The position numbers and the translations under genes are program-made. From Herbaspirillum sp. CF444 (GTDB taxonomy: Bacteria; Pseudomonadota; Gammaproteobacteria; Burkholderiales; Burkholderiaceae_D), in contig NZ_AKJW01000068.1 in assembly GCF_000282135.1 (NCBI RefSeq), positions 1-64,000 on the forward strand: DNA of 64,000 nucleotides, written 5' to 3'. Within the stretch, counting starts at the first letter, position 1; the number at the start of each line of letters is the position of its first letter. This document shows, piece after piece, positions 39,406-47,572 of this stretch. The notes beneath the pieces are model-generated. The model was not told where the DNA came from. It did no database searches and worked only from the letters and a program-made list of their open reading frames with translations.

Positions 39406-41289
39406 TTACATTGCCCACGCGAAAGTCGCCGGCACGCGCCGTTCGATGAACAGGCTGTTGCCGGGCGTCTTCTTGGCCTGCTTCTTGGCCTTGGTGGCGG
39501 CAGAGGCGATCTGGTGCGGCGAGGAATATTGAGAAGGCTCGATCTTGACCGCGCCCAGCGACAGGCTGACCAGCGGATGGAGCACGCGATTGCCCTGGCG
39601 GTCTTCGCTGTAATAGCCGCCGCGCTCCTTGTCTTCCACATAGTAAAAGCTCTGCGACGCGCCATTGAAGGCATCCAGGATCGCCTTGCAGCGGTGTTCC
39701 CAATTCTCGCTCTGGAACATAATCAGGAAGTCGTCGCCGCCGATGTGGCCGATGAAGTCGAGTTGCGGGTCGCAATACTGGCTCAGCGTGCGACCGGTCA
39801 GCTGGATCATGTCGTCGCCCTTGCGATAGCCGTAGACATCGTTGAAGGGTTTGAAGTTGTCGAGGTCGCAGTAGCAGATGCAGAATTCCACGCCGCTCTG
39901 CAGCAGGAAATCGATGTGTTCGTTGATCGGCACGTTGCCCGGCAACTGTGTCAGCGGATTGGCGTAGCGCGCGGCTTCGATCTGCATCTGGGTGATTTCA
40001 CGCAGCAGGTCGTGCCCGGTGCCCATGCCGACATACTGGCCCTGGTCGACGATGATGAAGCCGTTCGACAAGTGATGCGACTCGGCCTGCACCAGCACAT
40101 GGCTGAGGTCTTGCAGGCTGGTGTCCTGTTCGGTCAGCAGCGGATTGGGATCCATGAAAAAGGTGCAGGACTTCTTGCCGTAGAGTTCGCGGCCATACAG
40201 GCGGGCGAAGCGCTCCACCATGCTGTAGCGATTGATCAGCCCGACCGGGATGCCGTTGCTGACCACCGGCAAGGCTTGCAGCTGCGGATCGTTGACGAAC
40301 AGATTGTAGACTTCGTCGTTGGACACGTTGGGCGAGACGTATTGGCTTTCGCGCAAGAGCTTGAAAACGGTCGCGCTCTTCTTGGTCGGGCCGTATTTCT
40401 GTGTGGCCAGCGGCACCTTGTCGCGCCGCAGGATCTTGCTGATGTCGTCGCCGACCACGGTTTTCGGATTGGCGTGCGGACGCGCGATGTGATAACCCTG
40501 GCCGCAGGCGATGCCGAGGTCGCGGATGGTCAGCAACTCAGCCTGGGTTTCAATGCCTTCTGCGATGACGATGGAGCCGGATTTTTCGGCGATCTCCTGG
40601 ATGGAGCGCACGAACTGCAGTTTCATCGGGTCGTTGTTGATGCCCTGGATGAAATGCATGTCGACCTTGACGTATTCCGGCTGCAATTCGGACCACAGGC
40701 GCAGGCTGGAGAAGCCCTCGCCGAGATCGTCGATGGCGATCTGGAATCCCATGTCGCGGTAGTGCATGGCGGCGTTGCGCAGCAACTGGTAGTCGTAAGT
40801 CGGCTCGTTCTCGGTCAGTTCGATGATGATGCGCTGCGGATTGATGCCGAGCTTTTCCAGATGGCGCAGGGTTTCGCCCTGGATCGCTTCCGGTTGCACC
40901 AACGCGCCCGGACTGACGTTGAGAAACAAATTGCCCGGCAGGCCGGATTGCGCGAACTGCGCCATGACGATGTGGCGGCACAGGTGTTCGACCTGCACCG
41001 ACAGCTTGTTGGCGCGTGCGACCTTGAACAGATTGAGCGGCGAATGCAGGGGGCTGTTGGAGGGGCCGCGGATCAGGCCTTCGTAGCCGATGATTTCGCC
41101 GCTGCGCATGCGGATGATCGGTTGGAACAGCGCCGTCAGGCTGCGTTGCGCAATGATCTCGTGAAGATGGGACAGCAGCTGCGAATCCTGTTGCTCTTCG
41201 CTCTGGCGAGCAGTGCCGGCTTCCCCTGCCTGTGCGGTGGGAAAGGGCGGGACGTTGCTGTCGAAATCATGTGCAGCAAAAGGTGCCAT
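39406..41289 (-). CDS. EAL-CBS-GGDEF cyclic-di-GMP signalling protein
   Basis: A 627-residue cytoplasmic protein with three parts in the order EAL domain (about residues 20-270), a CBS-pair region (about 280-430) and a C-terminal GGDEF domain. The EAL signature is YEGLIRG, with Gly in place of Ala, and the metal loop is IDDLGEG in place of DDFGTG; the glutamate of AEGIET is kept. The GGDEF signature is GGDDF near residue 515. Either domain may be active or act as a sensor. The ATG at 41289 is preferred to one at 41349. It is divergent from tRNA-Ser. Confidence 0.88.
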   Translation of the reverse strand: MAPFAAHDFDSNVPPFPTAQAGEAGTARQSEEQQDSQLLSHLHEIIAQRSLTALFQPIIRMRSGEIIGYEGLIRGPSNSPLHSPLNLFKVARANKLSVQVEHLCRHIVMAQFAQSGLPGNLFLNVSPGALVQPEAIQGETLRHLEKLGINPQRIIIELTENEPTYDYQLLRNAAMHYRDMGFQIAIDDLGEGFSSLRLWSELQPEYVKVDMHFIQGINNDPMKLQFVRSIQEIAEKSGSIVIAEGIETQAELLTIRDLGIACGQGYHIARPHANPKTVVGDDISKILRRDKVPLATQKYGPTKKSATVFKLLRESQYVSPNVSNDEVYNLFVNDPQLQALPVVSNGIPVGLINRYSMVERFARLYGRELYGKKSCTFFMDPNPLLTEQDTSLQDLSHVLVQAESHHLSNGFIIVDQGQYVGMGTGHDLLREITQMQIEAARYANPLTQLPGNVPINEHIDFLLQSGVEFCICYCDLDNFKPFNDVYGYRKGDDMIQLTGRTLSQYCDPQLDFIGHIGGDDFLIMFQSENWEHRCKAILDAFNGASQSFYYVEDKERGGYYSEDRQGNRVLHPLVSLSLGAVKIEPSQYSSPHQIASAATKAKKQAKKTPGNSLFIERRVPATFAWAM

Positions 41290-41469
41290 TGTCAGGTCCA
41301 GTGGGTCCAACCGAAAGTAGAAATGTAGCGCCCGGGCGCTGGGCAACATCTGATCCTAGTAGAGATTTGTGACAAGATGATGATGCGTAAATTATTTTCG
41401 GCTCTTCTGGACAAAGAAATTTTATTGAAAATTAGTTGCGAGCTATTTCCTTCTCTAAAACGATTCTGC

Positions 41470-41475
41470 TATAAT
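41470..41475 (+). promoter_or_regulatory. -10 element of tRNA-Ser promoter
   Basis: A perfect TATAAT lies 45 bases upstream of the mature tRNA 5' end. The -35 is unclear. Confidence 0.55.
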
Positions 41476-41520
41476 CTTTTGCTTTGCTGCCTCAGGGCAG
41501 TAATTTCGACTAGGTTAACC

Positions 41521-41613
<93 letters not shown>

Positions 41614-41619
41614 ACAAGC

Positions 41620-41644
41620 AACGCCCGCGTCATGCGGGCGTTTT
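41620..41644 (+). terminator. Terminator of tRNA-Ser
   Basis: AACGCCCGC pairs with GCGGGCGTT, followed by TT. The short hairpin starts ten bases after the CCA end. Confidence 0.8.
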
Positions 41645-41878
41645 GCTATCCAGACGGGCATTGGCATATCCGACATGGTCTTTGTCGTTTCCAGAAAAGT
41701 TGATTCTCGTTGTTGATTGCGCCCGATTTTGCCTGGCTTGCCCCCTGTGCCCCAAGGCCGGGTTTGTTGCTTTTTACCTGAAGAATGCGCAATTGCGGAC
41801 TGCTGCGCCGTCATTGCGGTCGCTGAAATTGTCTGTTTTGCAATTTCGTCGTTCTGCGGGTATTTCGAAGGTAATAAG

Positions 41879-43606
41879 ATGTCGCTGAATCGCTTGTTCT
41901 GGTTAATTTCAGTTGCACTGATGCTGATCTTTCTTGCGTTGACCGCGAGGATCGTCTCCAGCGAATGGGGCGAGTACCGTCGCGGCACGCGCAGCGTCGA
42001 GGCCGTGCAGGTGGTGCAGCTCACCATGATTGCCATGGAAAAAACGTCCATCGAGCGCGGTCCGTCCAATGCGCTGATGGGAGGCGAGCCCGCCGATTTG
42101 CCGCAGCTTTCCAAAAAACTTCAGGTTGCGCGCGAGCAAACCGATGCGTCGATTGCAACGCTGCTTGACGTCTTGCGTGCCGACGCGGATGTGCGCTACG
42201 CGCCGGTCATTCGCAAGATCGAATCGGTCAAGGCTGCGCTGGAGCCGGCGCGTCTTAATGTCGATCGCCAGGTCGGCGTGCCGCGTTCCCAGCGCTCTTC
42301 GGACGATGTCTCGGCAGCGGTGAGCGGCATGATCGATCTGATCCCTCCGTTCGTGACGGCCGTTGCCGATTTGACGAGCATCGCCATTCAATCCGATCCG
42401 CAGCTGTTGGACGGCTTGACCGGCATGCGCGTGGCATCGAGCCTGCGCGAGTATGCCGGTCAGGTCGGCTCCAAATTCACTGCGCCCGTCATCACGCAAC
42501 GGCCGTTGACCAAGAATGAGGTGATCGAGATCGGCAAGCTCTACGGCCGCATCGAGCAGTTGCGTTCCTTGCTCAATATCCAGATGAGGGCTTACCGGGA
42601 CAATGTTGCCTACAATGCCGCCTTGTCCGATCTCGATGCGCAATACTTCGGCAAGGGCTTGCCGTTTTTGGGCGAGTTGCTGCAGATAGGGCTGGTTTCC
42701 GGCAGCTATGAACTGACGACGGCCGAGCTGGCGGCGCGCTATGTGCCTCCCATGTCGTCGATACTGCGCTTGCGCGATGTCATCCAGGCGGATCTGGTTC
42801 GCGATGCCGAAATTCGCAATCGCCAGGCGCGCAATTACCTGGTCGCGACGGTCGTGATGGCGCTTGTCGCCTTTGCCTTTTTCTTCGTGCTGATGTATCT
42901 GGTGCGGCAGCGCGTGCTGGCGCCAGTGTTGCGGGCAACGACGCTGGTGACGGGACTGGCGGTCGACAATCTCGAGGTGGAGATTCCGACGGCGCGCTAT
43001 CGGGACGAAATCGGCGATATGCTGCGCGCATTGCAGGTGCTCAAGGCGCGCAGTTTCGAACGCATCGGCCTGGCCGGCGAACGCGAGACGCTGATTCAGC
43101 AATTGCAGGTGTCGTCGAATACCGATTTCCTGACCGGGGTGATGAACCGGCGCGCGTTCTTTGCGCACAGTCAGCAGCAACTGGCGGTTGCCCAGCGCTA
43201 CAAGCGCAACCTCGCACTCATCCTCCTGGATGTCGATCATTTCAAGCGCATCAACGACAACTACGGCCATCTTGCCGGGGACAGCATTCTTCGCAGCGCG
43301 GTGCAACTGATTGCACAACTGTTGCGCAAGGTGGATATCCTTGCGCGCTATGGCGGCGAGGAATTCATCATTCTGTTGCCCGAGGCTGACATGGAGCAGG
43401 CGCTGGTCGTGGCGGAAAAGCTGCGTTCAACCTTGTCGCAACAGACTTTTGCCATCGACGACGTGGCGCAGATATCGATTACCGCCAGTTTTGGCGTGAG
43501 TGCGCTTGCCGGCGCCGCAACCCTGGATTACATGATTCGCCTGGCCGACGAGGCGCTCTACAAAGCAAAGAACGGCGGCCGCAATCAGGTCGTGCGCGCA
43601 AGCTGA
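41879..43606 (+). CDS. Membrane-bound diguanylate cyclase
   Basis: A 575-residue protein that should make cyclic-di-GMP from two GTP. It has an N-terminal membrane helix (about residues 5-25), a periplasmic sensor region, a second helix near residues 320-345 and a HAMP-like linker (residues RDEIGDMLRALQVLKARS), then a GGDEF domain. The active loop is GGEEF at residues 492-496, preceded by an RxxD inhibitory site (RKVD) at the proper five-residue distance, and DVDHFKRINDNYGH is intact. GAAGGT precedes the ATG. The signal sensed is unknown. Confidence 0.92.
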   Translation: MSLNRLFWLISVALMLIFLALTARIVSSEWGEYRRGTRSVEAVQVVQLTMIAMEKTSIERGPSNALMGGEPADLPQLSKKLQVAREQTDASIATLLDVLRADADVRYAPVIRKIESVKAALEPARLNVDRQVGVPRSQRSSDDVSAAVSGMIDLIPPFVTAVADLTSIAIQSDPQLLDGLTGMRVASSLREYAGQVGSKFTAPVITQRPLTKNEVIEIGKLYGRIEQLRSLLNIQMRAYRDNVAYNAALSDLDAQYFGKGLPFLGELLQIGLVSGSYELTTAELAARYVPPMSSILRLRDVIQADLVRDAEIRNRQARNYLVATVVMALVAFAFFFVLMYLVRQRVLAPVLRATTLVTGLAVDNLEVEIPTARYRDEIGDMLRALQVLKARSFERIGLAGERETLIQQLQVSSNTDFLTGVMNRRAFFAHSQQQLAVAQRYKRNLALILLDVDHFKRINDNYGHLAGDSILRSAVQLIAQLLRKVDILARYGGEEFIILLPEADMEQALVVAEKLRSTLSQQTFAIDDVAQISITASFGVSALAGAATLDYMIRLADEALYKAKNGGRNQVVRAS

Positions 43607-43624
43607 TATGGGTGTGAGATGGAT

Positions 43625-44050
43625 TTAGTCGCGGTCGTTGAAGGCCGAGATGTGCGACACCTGGAAGACGCTGGACAATGAGTGCAGCTCGTTGCGATGC
43701 AGTTCCGCCAGGCGATGCAGGTACTGTTCCCCGATTGCCGTCAGTCTTACCTGCACCAGGCGCTTGTCCTTGTCGTCCTGGGTGCGCGTCACCAATCCTG
43801 CTTTTTCGCAGCGCGTCACCAATGCCACCACGCCGTGGTGCTGTGATTGCAGGCGCTCGGCCAGCTCGCTGATGCTGGCCCAGTCGCGCCCCGGAAATCC
43901 CTTGATGTGCAGCATGAGCAAATATTGCAGCGGCGTGAGTCCTTCGCTTTGTGCGGCGTCTTCGCTGAAGCGGATGAAGCGGCGCAACTGGTAGCGAAAT
44001 TCCGACAGTGCTTCGAAATCGTCTTTTTGCAGGCTTGAGGGTGTTTTCAT
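43625..44050 (-). CDS. MarR family transcriptional regulator
   Basis: A 141-residue winged-helix regulator. The recognition region ISELAERLQSQHHGVVALVTRCEKAGLVTRTQDDKDKR is typical of MarR. The ATG at 44050 starts MKTPSSLQKDD; 42 further upstream residues are low in family character. It is divergent from the HPP-CBS gene at 44179, and a short palindrome lies in the gap, so it probably represses itself and that gene. The inducer is unknown; MarR proteins commonly sense phenolics, salts or oxidants. Confidence 0.88.
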   Translation of the reverse strand: MKTPSSLQKDDFEALSEFRYQLRRFIRFSEDAAQSEGLTPLQYLLMLHIKGFPGRDWASISELAERLQSQHHGVVALVTRCEKAGLVTRTQDDKDKRLVQVRLTAIGEQYLHRLAELHRNELHSLSSVFQVSHISAFNDRD

Positions 44051-44126
44051 TGATGGCGAGAGGAGGCGATGGAGCGGGCGTGAAATCCCGGCAATCCTGC
44101 ATGGTAATGCCTTGTTGCAGCAAAAT

Positions 44127-44146
44127 ATATCATCTTGTGATGTAAT
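44127..44146. promoter_or_regulatory. Possible MarR operator
   Basis: The AT-rich sequence contains CATC-TTGT-GATG, an inverted repeat in the MarR/HPP divergent promoter. Arms are short, so this is only a candidate. Confidence 0.35.
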
Positions 44147-44178
44147 TGCGCCTTCGGGTTTTTTGATTATTTCCAAGA

Positions 44179-45390
44179 ATGGGTTGGAGCATGCGCGATT
44201 CTATCCTGCAATGGCTGAGGAGTTTTATTCCGCAACGATCTGCGGTGGATCGCTTTGAGCGCATGCGCGCCAGCATGGGTGCCTTGTTCGGGATTTTGTT
44301 GACGGGTTTGCTGAGTCTGTCGGTCTTGCCGCATGGGGCGGCGACCGTGTGGCTGATTGCGCCGATGGGGGCGTCGGCGGTGCTGCTGTTTGCGGTACCG
44401 TCCAGTCCGCTGGCGCAGCCGTGGTCGATTATCGGCGGCAATCTGGTGTCGGCGTTGGTAGGCGTCTCGTGCGCCAGGCTGGTGGCTGAGCCTGCATTGG
44501 CGGCGGCGCTGGCGATTGCGCTGGCGATCGCGTTCATGTTTGCGCTGCGTTGCATTCATCCGCCCAGCGGCGCGGTGGCGTTGACGGCCGTGCTCGGCGG
44601 GCCGGCGGTGCACGCCATGGGATACGGATTCGTGCTGACGCCGGTATTGCTCAATTCGTTTCTGCTGCTGGCGACGGCCCTGTTTTTCAATAACGCGACG
44701 CGGCGCCGTTATCCGCATGCGCAGCAGAACGAGCATCGCAACAACACGCACGGCACCGCGGACGCGGCGCCGACTGCGCGCCTGGGTTTTTCGCATGACG
44801 ATCTGGATGCGGTGCTGCGGCGTTACAACCAGGTGCTGGACATCAGCCGCGACGACCTCGAAGAAATTTTCCTGCAGACGGAGATGGAGGCATATCGTCG
44901 CCGCTTCGGCGAAACCGTGTGTGCGGACATCATGTCGAGCGATGTGGTGGCTGTCGAATTTTCGACCGAACTGGCCGAAGCGTGGCGCCTGATGCGGGAG
45001 CATCGGGTGCAGGCTTTGCCGGTGCTCGACAGGGCGCGTCGCGTGATCGGCATCGTCACCAAGACCGATTTTCTGCATCATGCCGGTCCGCACGAATACC
45101 GGCAGCTTGGAGAGAAGCTGCGCGCGTTCCTGCAGCGCACGCCGCATACGCATTCGATCAAGCCGGAAGTGGTCGGGCAGATCATGAGCGCCAAGGTCAG
45201 GACGGCTTCGGTGCATTTGCCTATCGTGCAACTGGTGCCGCTGATGGCGGATGAGGGCCTGCATCAGATTCCGGTGATCGATGACGAGAGGCGCCTGGCA
45301 GGCGTGGTGACGCAGGCGGACATGGTGGCTGCGTTGTACGTCAACAATCTGTCCCGTGCTTCGGCCGGTCTGCGCGTAGCGGCATCCTGA
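44179..45390 (+). CDS. HPP family membrane protein with CBS domains
   Basis: A 403-residue protein. The N-terminal half, residues about 25-180, has four to five membrane helices of the HPP family, with the naming motif IHPPSGAVAL. The C-terminal half has two CBS motifs (for example ADIMSSDVVAVEFSTEL and IMSAKVRTASVHLPIVQLVPLM), which usually bind adenine nucleotides. Some HPP proteins carry nitrite across membranes. An alternative start at 44191 lies three codons on. It is divergent from a MarR gene. Confidence 0.87.
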   Translation: MGWSMRDSILQWLRSFIPQRSAVDRFERMRASMGALFGILLTGLLSLSVLPHGAATVWLIAPMGASAVLLFAVPSSPLAQPWSIIGGNLVSALVGVSCARLVAEPALAAALAIALAIAFMFALRCIHPPSGAVALTAVLGGPAVHAMGYGFVLTPVLLNSFLLLATALFFNNATRRRYPHAQQNEHRNNTHGTADAAPTARLGFSHDDLDAVLRRYNQVLDISRDDLEEIFLQTEMEAYRRRFGETVCADIMSSDVVAVEFSTELAEAWRLMREHRVQALPVLDRARRVIGIVTKTDFLHHAGPHEYRQLGEKLRAFLQRTPHTHSIKPEVVGQIMSAKVRTASVHLPIVQLVPLMADEGLHQIPVIDDERRLAGVVTQADMVAALYVNNLSRASAGLRVAAS

Positions 45391-45505
45391 TGCACTGACT
45401 TGTTTGTCGGCGGCATCGAACGATTTGATCTGATGGCGTCTAAAATAGCGAGGACATGCGAAGCAAAGATCCGGATAAAAATCTGAATGGAAACAGGAGA
45501 CCGCC

Positions 45506-45628
45506 ATGCGCCAAACAGCTCTGATTTCAGTCATTCTTGCCGTGCTGCTGACCGCGGCGTGCCAGCGCAAAGGCGACCCGCCCAAGCCGACCGTGTCGAT
45601 GGCGCCGGTTGTGGATAGCGTGGTCTAG
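45506..45628 (+). CDS. Small lipoprotein, 40 residues
   Basis: A short reading frame with a good ribosome site (CAGGAGA) before the ATG. The product has a basic start, a hydrophobic helix (ISVILAVLLTAAC) and a lipobox-like TAAC with the acceptor cysteine at about residue 19. The mature part is only about 22 residues (starting CQRKGDPPKPTVSM). It weakly resembles LptM-type small lipoproteins, whose mature part also starts with Cys and a Lys-Gly pair, but this is not enough for a call. Confidence 0.7.
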   Translation: MRQTALISVILAVLLTAACQRKGDPPKPTVSMAPVVDSVV

Positions 45629-45660
45629 CGTTTCAGTCGTGAGTTATCGAGTTTGTGAAT

Positions 45661-45788
45661 GTCTGCTATTGGAACAATAAAGCAGACGAGGGCGGAGACG
45701 ATCGCTATAGTTACACCTGTCTCCTCCAATTTTCCTCCTTAAAGAAATTGGATTCAGCCCGCAACCTCCGGTTCGCGGGCTTTTTTTT
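45661..45788 (+). ncRNA. Candidate small RNA with CCUCC loops
   Basis: A gene-free stretch with four hairpins in a row: GTCTGCT/AGCAGAC (45661-45687), GGAGAC/GTCTCC (45694-45724), TCCAATTT/AAATTGGA (45725-45752) and a terminator (45756-45781, then eight T). The third loop and the sequence before it hold CCTCC motifs complementary to ribosome sites. A TATAGT at 45706-45711 could start a shorter RNA of about 70 bases near 45718. It does not match 6S, tmRNA, 4.5S or RNase P RNA as far as I can judge. No clear -35 was seen. Confidence 0.55.
45756..45788 (+). terminator. Strong intrinsic terminator of the candidate small RNA
   Basis: AGCCCGC-AACC pairs with GGTT-(C)-GCGGGCT around a TCC loop and is followed by TTTTTTT. 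No annotated gene immediately precedes it on this strand except the lipoprotein 128 bases earlier. Confidence 0.85.
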
Positions 45789-45859
45789 GCCCAAAAGACT
45801 GCGCGCGTGCTTCTTGGTAAGATGTCGCCAGTTGCCACGTAGTCCTCGTAAAGATATTC

Positions 45860-46051
45860 ATGTCCCAAATTCCCCCGGAACGACCCGATACCCCTTGTGT
45901 TGCAGTCTGCTCAACGACTTTTGACGATGTCTGTCGCGGTTGCGGGCGCACCGTGTCCGAAGTGGCGCACTGGGTATTCATGACGGAGGAAGAAAAGGAC
46001 GTGGTCTGGAAGCGCATTACCGCCGAGGGGTATCCGCGGCGCCAGAAATAG
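45860..46051 (+). CDS. DUF1289 family protein
   Basis: A 63-residue protein of the DUF1289 family, recognised by the cysteines of PDTPCVAVC and VCRGCGRTVSEVAHWVFMTEEEKDVVW. The four cysteines probably bind a metal such as zinc or an iron-sulfur cluster. The function is not known. It lies about 70 bases after the strong terminator at 45756-45788 and 59 bases before the next lipoprotein gene on the same strand. Confidence 0.88.
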   Translation: MSQIPPERPDTPCVAVCSTTFDDVCRGCGRTVSEVAHWVFMTEEEKDVVWKRITAEGYPRRQK

Positions 46052-46110
46052 CGCGCCCGGCACCTAAACCTATTGATGATGAAGTACGTCCCCACTAAGG
46101 AGTCGAAAAC

Positions 46111-46770
46111 ATGATTCAACCACGTTTTGTCTGTCAGGCCGCGTCGGCATTGCTGCTCGTGGCGTTGACTGCGTGCAGCACGGTACCGGCCCCTGCACCC
46201 GTTGGCGTCAACACGCTTCCGGAGATCCCTGCGCCGGCGCCGGTGACGCTGGCTGCCGGGACGACGGCCTTGCTGGTGCTGGACATCAATTCGGCCGTGT
46301 GCCAGCCGAATCCAGCTTGCCTCGGCACGGTGCCGGCGATTGTTTCGCTGATCAACAAGGCGCGCGCGGCCAAGGTGCCTGTTTTCTATTCGACGACCGT
46401 CAGCCCATCAGGTCCGCCGCCGATGCTGTCCGCAGTCGCGCCGCAGCCGGGCGAACCTGTCGTTTCGACGCGTGCCAACAAATTTACCGGCACCAACCTG
46501 GAAGAACTGTTGAAGCAGGTCAAGGCGGAAACGCTGGTGATCGTGGGCAGCGCCGCCAATGGCGCGGTGATGTACACGTCCTTTCACGCCAACACGCGCG
46601 GTTTCACGGTAGTGGTGGCGGAGGACGGTATTTCCAGCCCGGTTCCCATCAATACGCAGCTGGCGCGTTATCAGGTGCTGAACCAGCCTGGTTTCATCAA
46701 TGCAAACAACACGCCGCTGGCGGACAAGAAGGTCACGCTGAGTCGTGGCGATTTGATTACGTTCAAATAG
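46111..46770 (+). CDS. Lipoprotein with a degenerate isochorismatase-like fold
   Basis: A 219-residue lipoprotein: signal peptide with lipobox LTAC (Cys22), a Pro/Ala-rich linker (residues about 25-48) and then a cysteine-hydrolase (isochorismatase-like) fold. The fold starts TTALLVLDINSAVC with the catalytic-type Asp and has the Lys of TRANKFTGTNLEELL. At the usual nucleophile site the sequence is GSAANGAVMYTS, so Ala replaces the catalytic Cys. AAGGAG precedes the ATG. It may be a binding protein and not an enzyme. Confidence 0.8.
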   Translation: MIQPRFVCQAASALLLVALTACSTVPAPAPVGVNTLPEIPAPAPVTLAAGTTALLVLDINSAVCQPNPACLGTVPAIVSLINKARAAKVPVFYSTTVSPSGPPPMLSAVAPQPGEPVVSTRANKFTGTNLEELLKQVKAETLVIVGSAANGAVMYTSFHANTRGFTVVVAEDGISSPVPINTQLARYQVLNQPGFINANNTPLADKKVTLSRGDLITFK

Positions 46771-46812
46771 GACCCGCATGATTGGGTGAGGAGGCCTCTG
46801 GGCACGCATCGA

Positions 46813-46838
46813 CAATAAGGGGCTTTCGCCCCTTATTG
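46813..46838. terminator. Terminator overlapping the yceF stop codon
   Basis: CAATAAGGGGC pairs perfectly with GCCCCTTATTG around TTTC. It lies between two convergent genes and covers the yceF stop codon at 46833-46835. Confidence 0.75.
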
Positions 46839-47468
46839 CATTGTGTGGCTCATGTCCGTGACGCCGAAAAACGGCATGCCCGCATTACGCAGCATGCCGG
46901 TCAGCGCAATCATGGGCAGGCCGGTCAGGGCGGAGGGGTCGGTGCTGTCGATTCTTTCGAGGATGGCGATGCCGAGGCCTTCGTTCTTGGCGCTGCCGGC
47001 GCAGTCGTAGGGTTGTTCAATGCGCAAATAGGCGTCGAGCTCGGCATCGGGCAGGTCGCGGAAGGTGACGAAGGTCTGGATATTTTCGATTTGTATGGCC
47101 GGCTCGCCGGGATTGCGGTTGTCCAGCAGGCATAGCGCGGTATGGAAGATCACGCGTCGGCCGCGCATGCGGATAAGTTGCTTCAGTGCATTCTCGTGGT
47201 TGCCGGGTTTGCCGATTTGCTCGCCGTCGAGCGTGGCAACCTGGTCGGAGCCGATAACAAGTGAATTCGGGTGGTGTTTTGCGATGGCCTCGGCCTTTTG
47301 TCGGGCCAGGCGCAGCGCTGTCGCCTCGGGGCTTTCTCCCGCTGAGGGCGTCTCGTCGATATCGGGCGAGATCGCCTCGAAAGGCAGTTGTATTCTGGAC
47401 AAGAGTTCTTTCCGATAGATCGAGCTGGAGGCCAGAATCAGGCGGGGAGGGGGCGTGGAATTGTGCAT
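46833..47468 (-). CDS. yceF: Maf-like nucleotide pyrophosphatase (YceF type)
   Basis: A 211-residue house-cleaning pyrophosphatase of the Maf family. The start LILASSSIYRKELLSRIQLPFE, the SDQVATLDGEQIGKPG motif and the GSAKNEGLGI segment are present. Maf proteins of the YceF subgroup hydrolyse 7-methyl-GTP in E. coli; I choose this subgroup because the gene is beside yceD-rpmF-plsX just as in E. coli, though in divergent orientation here. The substrate is inferred. Confidence 0.92.
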   Translation of the reverse strand: MHNSTPPPRLILASSSIYRKELLSRIQLPFEAISPDIDETPSAGESPEATALRLARQKAEAIAKHHPNSLVIGSDQVATLDGEQIGKPGNHENALKQLIRMRGRRVIFHTALCLLDNRNPGEPAIQIENIQTFVTFRDLPDAELDAYLRIEQPYDCAGSAKNEGLGIAILERIDSTDPSALTGLPMIALTGMLRNAGMPFFGVTDMSHTMQ

Positions 47469-47514
47469 TATGCGACAACAGGTAAGAAGTGCTGGCTAAA
47501 AATACGCTAACACT

Positions 47515-47544
47515 TTGACGAATAAGGGAAAACGCTGTTATTAT
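47515..47544 (+). promoter_or_regulatory. Sigma-70 promoter of yceD-rpmF
   Basis: TTGACG (47515-47520) and TATTAT (47539-47544) are spaced by 18 bases. Transcription would start about 20 bases before the yceD ATG at 47573. Confidence 0.75.
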
Positions 47545-47572
47545 CGCAGGTTTTCCGGATTCTGCTTTCGCC

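Noticed and set aside
39382-41328. A 648-codon open frame on the plus strand
   Set aside because: It is the antisense shadow of the EAL-CBS-GGDEF gene, with His/Gln/Val-rich composition and no known motif. Such frames are common in GC-rich DNA.
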